From a virus, in the IMG/VR virus record IMGVR_UViG_3300022540_000108, positions 1 through 37,721 of that record: 37,721 nt of DNA. One strand, given 5' to 3'. Below are positions 14,103-20,460 of this stretch, in pieces; the first letter of the stretch is position 1, and the number at the start of each line of letters is the position of its first letter. The position numbers were made by a program, and so were the translations under genes. The notes beneath the pieces are model-generated. The model was not told the origin of the DNA. It was given only the letters and a program-made list of their open reading frames with translations, and did not search any database.

Positions 14103-15071
14103 CTATTGTAGTAGTAATAATGAATCAGTTTCATCTAAACTAAACTCAAGATCCATGAAATGCTTCTCCACTTCTCTTAGCATATATCTAACACCTTGAG
14201 AACTAGCAACCGCACCTTCAGTAACTTCTTTAATCGGGAAATCTGTTATATCAATCTTCTCAGTCCCCATATAAGATAAATCCCTAACCTTATTTGGTAG
14301 TATAGTTTTAATTAAAATCTGCTCAAACTCCTTAGCTGTAAACTTCTCCAATTCTACTATATGGTTAAGTCTACCTACAAATTCAGGAAGTAATCCATAC
14401 CTAACTATATCTTCATCTGTTAATGGTTTCTTCTCTTTCGTAGATTCTGTAGAGTTAAACCCTATAGAATTACTTACAACCTTATCATCGTAGATACCTG
14501 AGAAGGCCCCTGAGAAAATCCATGAAAGTCCAGCGAACTCATCTTTATTGTCAATAAGCGTTAGAAAGTTAGACTGTACGTGTGAGTTCCACTTTCCACT
14601 TGAATCGAATGAGTTACCCAATTTATCTATCTCATCTATATATACAACAGTCTGATCAACTGTACACTCTATTGAATGATAATCAGAGGAAGATTTAACT
14701 AACTCTTCAGCGTTCGCAACTATCATCTTCCTTAAATCTTCCTCTTTAAGACCACCGCCGGCACCCGTAGGGTTTAACTGTGTGGCGTCTACAGTGATTA
14801 GAGGGAAATCAGCTAATCGTTGTAATGACTTCACTAGATGTGTCTTACCTGTACCACTAGCGCCTACTAAGAGACATTTACTAGGAGTAAGAAGGTCACA
14901 ATCGTCTCTTGTTGTGTAGTTAATCTCCCCAGTACCATAACCCCACTTCTGTACTTGTCTCCTCTTAGAACGTCTAATTAGGCATATCAAAGCCTTCTTA
15001 GCTTCAGTGTGTCCGTATACTAATTTATCTAAAGCTAGTAATATTTCAAGGTTACTATTGGTATAAAACAT
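14103..15071 (-). CDS. ClpX-like AAA+ unfoldase, 322 aa
   Basis: ClpX features in order: Walker A GASGTGKT (70-77), VDATQLNPTG leading to a pore-loop region GAGGG (103-107), Walker B VVYIDEIDK (142-150), WIFSGAFSG (like ICGGAFAG), an IGF tripeptide (203-205) and GLLPEFVGRL with the arginine finger (Arg234), ending with a sensor-2-like GVRYMLREVE. The N-terminal zinc-binding domain and the RKH loop are missing. IGF is the loop that docks ClpX on ClpP, and a ClpP-like gene is in the same early block. The usual aromatic pore residue (GYVG) is not evident. It is driven by the promoter at 15099-15127. Confidence 0.88.
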   Translation of the reverse strand: MFYTNSNLEILLALDKLVYGHTEAKKALICLIRRSKRRQVQKWGYGTGEINYTTRDDCDLLTPSKCLLVGASGTGKTHLVKSLQRLADFPLITVDATQLNPTGAGGGLKEEDLRKMIVANAEELVKSSSDYHSIECTVDQTVVYIDEIDKLGNSFDSSGKWNSHVQSNFLTLIDNKDEFAGLSWIFSGAFSGIYDDKVVSNSIGFNSTESTKEKKPLTDEDIVRYGLLPEFVGRLNHIVELEKFTAKEFEQILIKTILPNKVRDLSYMGTEKIDITDFPIKEVTEGAVASSQGVRYMLREVEKHFMDLEFSLDETDSLLLLQ

Positions 15072-15098
15072 AATACATCTCCTAATGTGTATAATATA

Positions 15099-15127
15099 AC
15101 TATAGACTGTTGATTAAACTTTGTCAA
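15099..15127 (-). promoter_or_regulatory. Sigma-70 promoter before the ClpX-like gene
   Basis: On the minus strand: TTGACA, 17 bp, TATAGT. It overlaps the end of the 100-aa ORF. A short leader with AGGAG leads to ATG 15071. Confidence 0.85.
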
Positions 15128-15416
15128 TGATATTATCACAAGTTAAATAGAATTCACCTGTGTAATTACTATTAATATACTCTATAGTACTTTGAATAAT
15201 CTTCCTCACAGCACGTACTTCTAATAAAGCAGATTGACACCAGGTCTCAAAATCAATAGAGTTTATAAAGGTTACATCCTGATCACGTCCACTAGATATT
15301 AAGACACTTATACTTAAATTACAAAAACCTCTATTCTCCTGAAGTCTATTCTCTGAGATACATATTAATTCACTTTCTATATGATCCCATATAATCTTCT
15401 TATTCTTAACTAACAT
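15114..15416 (-). CDS. Hypothetical protein, 100 aa (first early gene)
   Basis: It is the first gene after the strong leftward promoter (15445-15472), with AGGGG before ATG 15416. The product begins MLVKNKKIIWDHIESELICI and has four Cys scattered through the chain. No known motif and no membrane span. First genes of early phage operons often act on the host, but nothing here shows a target. Confidence 0.7.
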   Translation of the reverse strand: MLVKNKKIIWDHIESELICISENRLQENRGFCNLSISVLISSGRDQDVTFINSIDFETWCQSALLEVRAVRKIIQSTIEYINSNYTGEFYLTCDNIIDKV

Positions 15417-15444
15417 AATATACCCCTAAGTTATTCTTAGTTTA

Positions 15445-15472
15445 ATTATAACATATATATTTATTTTGTCAA
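15445..15472 (-). promoter_or_regulatory. Strong sigma-70 promoter for early leftward genes
   Basis: On the minus strand: perfect TTGACA, 16 bp, perfect TATAAT in AT-rich DNA. It is divergent from the lysozyme promoter, with -35 elements only 5 bp apart, so the two may compete or share a regulator. Confidence 0.9.
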
Positions 15473-15477
15473 ACACC

Positions 15478-15506
15478 TTGACAGAAGTTTATAAAGGGTG
15501 TATACT
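15478..15506 (+). promoter_or_regulatory. Sigma-70 promoter for lysozyme
   Basis: TTGACA (15478-15483), 17 bp, TATACT (15501-15506). It sits back to back with the early leftward promoter. The leader to the lysozyme start is about 80 nt and contains inverted repeats. Confidence 0.88.
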
Positions 15507-15562
15507 ACTTACTAAGGGGTTCTAAGGAACACTAAGTAATTAACTAAATAACAATAAAACAA

Positions 15563-15581
15563 TACTAAGGAGTTCTTAGTA
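15563..15581 (+). promoter_or_regulatory. Leader hairpin before lysozyme
   Basis: Perfect inverted repeat TACTAAG-GAGTT-CTTAGTA. The loop contains AGGAG-like bases, and the hairpin ends a few bases before the GGGGAG site used by lysozyme. A further imperfect repeat (GTTC-TAAG-GAAC) lies at about 15523. It may be an operator or a translational control element. Confidence 0.5.
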
Positions 15582-15594
15582 TGGGGAGAATATA

Positions 15595-16134
15595 TTGAAA
15601 ATGTCTAGAGAAGGTAAGAAATTCTTAGTAGAGTTAGAAGGGGTTTGCTTAACACCATACTTCGACAGTGTTGGGGTTGTAACAATAGGTGTAGGGGCTA
15701 CAAGGTCAGAGATACCCAAGCTTGCTAAGTGGCCTAAGACTAAGAGCATAACAATGGAAGTGGCGTTCAAGCTGTTAAATAAATCCCTTATTAAATACGA
15801 GAATGCAGTGGACAAAGCATTGACTGTTAAAATATCCCAAGAAAAGTTTGACAGTTTGGTGTCTATATGCTATAATATAGGTATCGGAGGCATGAAGAGA
15901 TCAACCTTCATTAAAAGAATTAATAGAGGTGAATCGCCTGTAAGAATCAAGCATGCTATGATGATGTGGAGAAAACCTAAAGAGATAATAGGCAGACGGA
16001 CAAGAGAAGCTGATTTGTTCATGTATGAGAAATACAGATTAAGAGGAACAGCACAGTTGTTCGTAACGAGTAACAAAGGTAGTATATTATGGTCAAAGAC
16101 TAAATCAATTAAATTAGATGATTATATAGCTTGA
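15595..16134 (+). CDS. Endolysin: GH24 lysozyme, 179 aa
   Basis: It cleaves peptidoglycan at lysis. The GH24 catalytic triad pattern is present near the N-terminus: Glu in ELEG, Asp eight residues later in YFDSVG and Thr in VVTIG, followed by ICYNIGIGGMKRSTF, the typical T4/P22-like lysozyme core. No signal peptide is seen, so it needs a holin. The start is probably TTG 15595 because GGGGAG is six bases upstream; ATG 15601 is the alternative. The gene is alone on the plus strand, far from the holin (33.4-33.9 kb), with its own sigma-70 promoter. Its stop overlaps the -35 of the next promoter. Confidence 0.9.
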   Translation: MKMSREGKKFLVELEGVCLTPYFDSVGVVTIGVGATRSEIPKLAKWPKTKSITMEVAFKLLNKSLIKYENAVDKALTVKISQEKFDSLVSICYNIGIGGMKRSTFIKRINRGESPVRIKHAMMMWRKPKEIIGRRTREADLFMYEKYRLRGTAQLFVTSNKGSILWSKTKSIKLDDYIA

Positions 16135-16159
16135 CAAGATAGGATATATAGTGTATACT
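16131..16159 (+). promoter_or_regulatory. Sigma-70 promoter for the structured RNA
   Basis: Perfect TTGACA (16131-16136), 17 bp, TATACT (16154-16159). The expected start is about 16166. The -10 is the left arm of the inverted repeat ATACTTAAAGTAT (16155-16167), found also at other promoters. Confidence 0.9.
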
Positions 16160-16179
16160 TAAAGTATTGAAGAACACAC

Positions 16180-16225
16180 GGCGTTTTGGGTAACATCTCT
16201 GGTTCAATCCCAGGGAGCGCCTCCA
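16180..16225 (+). ncRNA. tRNA-like mini-helix (acceptor plus T-arm with CCA)
   Basis: GGCGTTT (16180-16186) pairs with GAGCGCC (16215-16221) with two G-U wobbles. The T-arm is canonical: TCTGG, loop TTCAATC, CCAGG. It is followed by T and CCA (16222-16225), so discriminator U73 and the 3' end are encoded. Only 11 nt replace the D and anticodon arms. The GGCG/CGCC-U-CCA end resembles tRNA-Cys. A second GGCGTTT (16274-16280) could compete for the same partner strand. This is not a normal tRNA. Confidence 0.75.
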
Positions 16226-16601
16226 GAATATCGTCCAGGGCAGCGGGTCAAACCCGACAAGGTTGCTACCTAAGGCGTTTGAGAGCTGGTCATCTCTTTA
16301 AAGTGACCCCTAATTCATGTGGAATATCGGTAACTAGAGTCGATTAATAAAATATGCTAGTATCTCCTACTGTCCCTACGCTAAATTGGGATAGAGGACT
16401 GGGGAAAAGTTGAGAATAACTGAGTACCGCGAGTTCACTTATTTATAGTCAGAGATTTACTGTTTAGACGACACGCGCTTTCTTCTGACTATTTATAATC
16501 GTAAGGGAAGATTTAAAACTCCTTAAGGTCTTGGACGATATTGCACCAAGTTTAGTGAGAGGTCTAGTAAAAGCCTCAAGTGTATAGCATACACATCTCC
16601 T

Positions 16602-16623
16602 AAGGGCCGCAATGGCCCTTTTT
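16602..16623 (+). terminator. Rho-independent terminator of the structured RNA
   Basis: Stem AAGGGCC, loop GCAAT, stem GGCCCTT, running into five T (16619-16623). It ends the plus-strand transcript 48 bp before the convergent tail genes. The stem could also act weakly on the minus strand. Confidence 0.9.
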
Positions 16624-16670
16624 ATGGACGTTAAAAACCCACCTGAGACTCTTTTTAATCTCGTTAGACA

Positions 16671-18146
16671 TTATATAGTCCTTGGTGTGAATTGATCCGC
16701 TTCTGACTCCGAAGGGTTACCAATCATAACACCGTTGTTATTATATAAATCGGCTGATAAGAAAGTACCACTGCTATCACGTAAGGTTCTTAATACAGCA
16801 CCACCATACACAGCTTGTGTGGTGTATTTTCTAGTATCCACTACACTGATTCCATTACCAAGTATTGTCTCTAAAACTGAAACACCTGCTTTATAAGGTA
16901 GAGGCACTTCGCTGTCAAATTCAGACGGTATAAACTTACCATTTATAAGTGATAGTGTGTAAGCTCCTGTTAAAGGCCAGAACTCTTGTAAAGGGGTTGG
17001 TTGCCCACAAGCAGCAGCTTGAGGTGCTGTTAAGCCTAATGTCCTATCACATCTAGTACTGGTTGTAGAGAGAAGGAAAGGTGCTCCACCTCCTGCCCTG
17101 TTCACAAAGAACTGTACAGCAGTTTGATCATTACTACCTGGTGACTGACTAGCCGCTACATCTTCTGGTGTATCCGACAACCACTCTTTAAACGACTCTG
17201 CTGCTACTTCAGCATCTATTACAGCAGATACAGCCTCTCTGTATGTCTTAAAGACACCACTGCCTCCAGACCATATATACCCAGTAACAAATGCAGAATC
17301 CTCAGGGGGTAGGAAAGGAGTAAACCACTCACCTTGCCCTTGAGTTAAACCACCCTCAGTAGCAGCAGAGGTGTCGGCAACTGTAGGTGTTGGGAACTGA
17401 CCATCTATTCTCACTGCCACATTCTTAAGTCTTCCATCCGTAGCAAGGTTTCCACCAACATCAAAATCATGCCATGCGTTAGTTTTATCTTGACCGACAC
17501 CAGTCCCTTGGTAATAGGTTGATTGATTAGCTAGTTCTGGTATAGCTCGTTTAGGGGCTGAATCAGCTCTATTAGCTTCCGCTGTACCTAAAACCTCACC
17601 TGCTCCTACGTCAGCATCTATCAACACTAGTTGTCTTATCTTAGCTTTAGCTATAACCTTCTCTTCAGTAGATAAATCTGTACGTGCGTCAATAGCCGCA
17701 TCAGCAGCTTGGATAACCGCATCATTAACAAAGTCTTCGGCATATTCTCTAGATACTGAACCACCTAAAGGGTTATTACTAGCTGAACTGCTTAGGTCAG
17801 ACTGCTGTGAGTTCTGAGTGGTGGCAACACCGTTACTTATATTACTGCTAAAACCGGAATCAGAAGTAGAGTTTGTCCGTGATGTAATATCTTGATTTGT
17901 ATTAGTAGGGTTCTCAGTTGAGGGTAGTATTATATTACCTGCTGAGTTGACACCTTCAACCGGAGGTTGATTACCCCCAGAGCCTTGATCTGTGTCAGAA
18001 GAACCGTTCTGCTTCTGTGATGTAGCATTTCTAAACGCTGGAATACTATCTTTATCAACAGGAAAAAACCCCTGTAATAAGGGGCTATATTTACCATCAA
18101 AGTCTTTTGTTCTAGAAATTGTTTGTAAATCTTTAATTAAACTCAT
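16671..18146 (-). CDS. Tail-associated protein with Ser/Asn/Gln-rich linker, 491 aa
   Basis: This is the last gene of the structural operon, after the tail-tip protein and overlapping it by ATGA. Residues about 1-40 form a short N-terminal region, 41-130 are low complexity (Ser, Asn, Gln, Thr, Gly), and 131-491 are a folded region with helical (DAVIQAADAAIDARTDLS) and beta parts and two Cys. The layout suits a surface-exposed tail or adhesin component linked to the tip by a flexible arm. I recognise no domain. The region between its stop and the convergent RNA terminator has no clean leftward terminator. Confidence 0.65.
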   Translation of the reverse strand: MSLIKDLQTISRTKDFDGKYSPLLQGFFPVDKDSIPAFRNATSQKQNGSSDTDQGSGGNQPPVEGVNSAGNIILPSTENPTNTNQDITSRTNSTSDSGFSSNISNGVATTQNSQQSDLSSSASNNPLGGSVSREYAEDFVNDAVIQAADAAIDARTDLSTEEKVIAKAKIRQLVLIDADVGAGEVLGTAEANRADSAPKRAIPELANQSTYYQGTGVGQDKTNAWHDFDVGGNLATDGRLKNVAVRIDGQFPTPTVADTSAATEGGLTQGQGEWFTPFLPPEDSAFVTGYIWSGGSGVFKTYREAVSAVIDAEVAAESFKEWLSDTPEDVAASQSPGSNDQTAVQFFVNRAGGGAPFLLSTTSTRCDRTLGLTAPQAAACGQPTPLQEFWPLTGAYTLSLINGKFIPSEFDSEVPLPYKAGVSVLETILGNGISVVDTRKYTTQAVYGGAVLRTLRDSSGTFLSADLYNNNGVMIGNPSESEADQFTPRTI

Positions 18147-20188
18147 GTGAATGTCACCGTTAACGTATCATTAGGGATATTAATATTAAAACTACTATCT
18201 GAGGCTAGTGTTCTTTTTAACCTCACTGTATCAGGTATAGCGGGGTAATCTACTATAAATGATTCTACGAAATTAGTTCTATGTAATGGTATATTGTTCT
18301 GTGTAACTGTTGCATTACCTATCCAACCATTCCATGTTTCTGCATTAGGTGTGATTGCAGGGTCAGGACTTTCTCCTGTATGTGTTTGCAACGCCACTGA
18401 CATATCTGTATTAATATAACCACTATTATCAATAACAGCAGGAACAGCCCATACATCAGTTGTATCAACCCCTGGAAGCCTAGACAACCTAAGTGTTACC
18501 CTAGTCTCTGAACGCCCTGTAGTGACGTCTATATCATGTGTGAAACTATAAACCTTAGCTTTTGTTGTGAATAATGTAGCATTAACAGCTACAGTGTGTT
18601 TTAAATCAACATCAGCCCAGATATCTCTTCTAAAGGTTACATCAACATCTCTGTAACTTGAAAACAATGTAGCACGTGCTTTATTAAGAGCTACGTTAAT
18701 ACCAGACAAGAACTCTGAAAACCCTTGTTGTTGGTTAACATAGAAATTCTCTGTTGAGTTGTATATTAAATCATCTTCTTCCCAAGACCTTGTGTCATAC
18801 TCATCATCAAAAGAGTAATTCTCTTTAGAAATAACAGGACCGTACTTAGTTTCACCTTTCAATGAACCTAATTGTATTGTATAAACTTCCTCTACTGTCT
18901 GAGCAAACTTACGTCCCGCTTTCCAATTAGCTCCTCTACAAAGATGACTACTTGTGTCTACAATAGTACTAGACACTACGTCGTAAATCTTATTACCCGA
19001 GGCATCCAGAACAAAACTATCAATTGGGTATTGTTTACCGTTAGCCCAGGTTGTGCTATTAGTTGCAGGGTCTACTAAATATGAACGTGTAGTTTGAGCC
19101 ACATAGTCGTGTGTAACCTGATTCGGTTGCCATACAACTGGACCACCTACGCATGCAAACCCTTGAGCTGGCCACAAGTCAACAAAGTTTATAGCTGTAG
19201 TAGGATGCCAATTATCTGAGAAAGCTGAACTCTGCACTGTCTCTTTAGCTGGGAATGAAGGTTTCCCTTGAGTGAACCAATTAGCGCAGAAGTTTTCATA
19301 ACCACCCCATGACACTGTACATAACTGTTGGTGTAATCTCTGATAACTATATTTCATATTAAGCTGTACAACATTAGTTGCAGCATTTCTATTTGAGTAA
19401 GAAACATCAGGCTTCTCACGATAGATGTCAGCATCTGTTAATGTGAAATTAGCCACTGCTTTAGGTTCCCAGGGAGTAACACTGTGATTACCATAATTAT
19501 CATAATCAAAGCTTCCGGTAATTGTCTGCAAGCGTTTATCCAACTCATCTTTATTAGTCTGAGGCTCACCAAACACTATGTTAGAATAAGTACCTATGTT
19601 TTCAATAACAGAGGTTTCTAAATTCTCCATCTTAGATGACCTTCTATCTGAGCAATTCAAAGAAAGGAATCCATCTACTATATCAATCTGTGGGGTATCT
19701 ACAAAACCTGTGAAAATACGTTTAGAAGTAGTTGCTGTGATATGATTAATCGTTATAGACTTACCTTGGAAAAACTCTGGGTCTACAATACCAGCGCCTG
19801 GGTATAGTGTTATGCGAGCAATAGCACTTTGACCTTCTGTCTTAGTGATTGCAACCTGACCTGATAACTCTTCCTCTGGTATAACTTCACCACCAATAAC
19901 AACTTGGAATGTAAATCCATTACGTGTTAAGAATGTATTAGCGTTAGAGTCATGTACTCGTTGTGAGAATTGTACCAGTTGACCCACACCAGTGGTTTCT
20001 ACTTGCTGTTCAAACAAAACAATCTGCCCGCTTCCTGTGACGAACAGTTGTACGTTCTGATCAAAATCTAACATTTGACCTAAGCCAATAACAGCCACTG
20101 TTTGTTCAAGACGAGCTCCCTCACCCGAACCTGTTTGAACAGCTCCACCATTAACTTCTATACTATTGACATCATTAAAATTAGGCAT
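18143..20188 (-). CDS. Tail-tip / baseplate-hub-like protein, 681 aa
   Basis: The N-terminus has three tandem repeats of about 17 residues built on GxGQ(M/I/L)xxFxQxV (about residues 33-78). Then comes a beta-rich region (FTFQVVIGGEVI, IARITLYPGAGI, SKRIFTGFVDTP) with the look of hub-type tail domains seen in phage D or gp27-like proteins, followed by a long mixed region with many Trp and Tyr. Position after the fibre genes and before the last tail gene fits a tip or hub protein contacting the host. The exact family is uncertain. Confidence 0.65.
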   Translation of the reverse strand: MPNFNDVNSIEVNGGAVQTGSGEGARLEQTVAVIGLGQMLDFDQNVQLFVTGSGQIVLFEQQVETTGVGQLVQFSQRVHDSNANTFLTRNGFTFQVVIGGEVIPEEELSGQVAITKTEGQSAIARITLYPGAGIVDPEFFQGKSITINHITATTSKRIFTGFVDTPQIDIVDGFLSLNCSDRRSSKMENLETSVIENIGTYSNIVFGEPQTNKDELDKRLQTITGSFDYDNYGNHSVTPWEPKAVANFTLTDADIYREKPDVSYSNRNAATNVVQLNMKYSYQRLHQQLCTVSWGGYENFCANWFTQGKPSFPAKETVQSSAFSDNWHPTTAINFVDLWPAQGFACVGGPVVWQPNQVTHDYVAQTTRSYLVDPATNSTTWANGKQYPIDSFVLDASGNKIYDVVSSTIVDTSSHLCRGANWKAGRKFAQTVEEVYTIQLGSLKGETKYGPVISKENYSFDDEYDTRSWEEDDLIYNSTENFYVNQQQGFSEFLSGINVALNKARATLFSSYRDVDVTFRRDIWADVDLKHTVAVNATLFTTKAKVYSFTHDIDVTTGRSETRVTLRLSRLPGVDTTDVWAVPAVIDNSGYINTDMSVALQTHTGESPDPAITPNAETWNGWIGNATVTQNNIPLHRTNFVESFIVDYPAIPDTVRLKRTLASDSSFNINIPNDTLTVTFT

Positions 20189-20194
20189 TAATTA

Positions 20195-20458
20195 TTATTC
20201 CTGCGGTTTAGGGTGGGCTTCTTTGATAGCTGTTATTACATCTTTCCAAACGGTTGTACCGTCTATCTTATCGTGATATAGCATATCAAGTTGTTCTTCT
20301 ATCGAAGGGTACTCAGCTATACGTTCATCTTTATAACCTTCCTCCGCTGCGTACCTTACTTTCTCCACGTCCCATGCAGATGCTTCTACAGCCCTATTGT
20401 CTATTTCTTGTTTCGTAAGCTCTATCTTCTTACCGTTGACCTGTTTATACTGTTTCAT
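20195..20458 (-). CDS. Small tail-fibre-associated protein, 87 aa
   Basis: The C-terminal half (YPSIEEQLDMLYHDKIDGTT, then VWKDVITAIKEAHPKP) is a pattern seen in small proteins encoded beside phage tail fibres. The N-terminus (KQVNGKKIELTKQEIDNRA) is charged and helical. It probably assists fibre assembly or attachment. It lies 2 bp from the fibre gene. Confidence in the role is moderate and rests on context. Confidence 0.65.
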   Translation of the reverse strand: MKQYKQVNGKKIELTKQEIDNRAVEASAWDVEKVRYAAEEGYKDERIAEYPSIEEQLDMLYHDKIDGTTVWKDVITAIKEAHPKPQE

Positions 20459-20460
20459 GA

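Larger units (their letters stand above)
16166..16623 (+). ncRNA. Large structured non-coding RNA, about 460 nt
   Basis: No gene of reasonable size fits here, yet the stretch has its own perfect promoter and a terminator. Many helices can be drawn: a tRNA-like mini-helix (16180-16225), CGGGT/ACCCG, GGTCA/TGACC near 16288-16308, ACTAG/CTAGT, GTCC/GGAC, a 9-bp stem ATAGTCAGA (16445-16453)/TCTGACTAT (16484-16492), CTTGG/CCAAG (16530-16550), GAGG/CCTC and GTGTAT/ATACAC. AATATCGTCC (16227-16236) is perfectly complementary to GGACGATATT (16533-16542), which includes the loop of the CTTGG hairpin, so a long-range pseudoknot is likely. In size and phage setting it recalls the GOLLD and ROOL classes of large ornate RNAs; family membership is not shown. 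Confidence 0.8.

Noticed and set aside
16198-16225. tRNA 3' end as a phage attachment site (attP)
   Set aside because: No integrase or excisionase is present, and the 5' acceptor strand is also present, making a complete mini-helix, not a copied tRNA end.
16166-16623. tmRNA or RNase P RNA
   Set aside because: No tag reading frame with the usual Ala-Ala end and no recognisable conserved RNase P or tmRNA blocks; the tRNA-like part closes within 46 nt, not around the whole RNA.
16630-16665. Leftward terminator after the last tail gene (GAGATT/AGTCTC)
   Set aside because: The hairpin is imperfect and the T run is separated from it; it may contribute but is not convincing.
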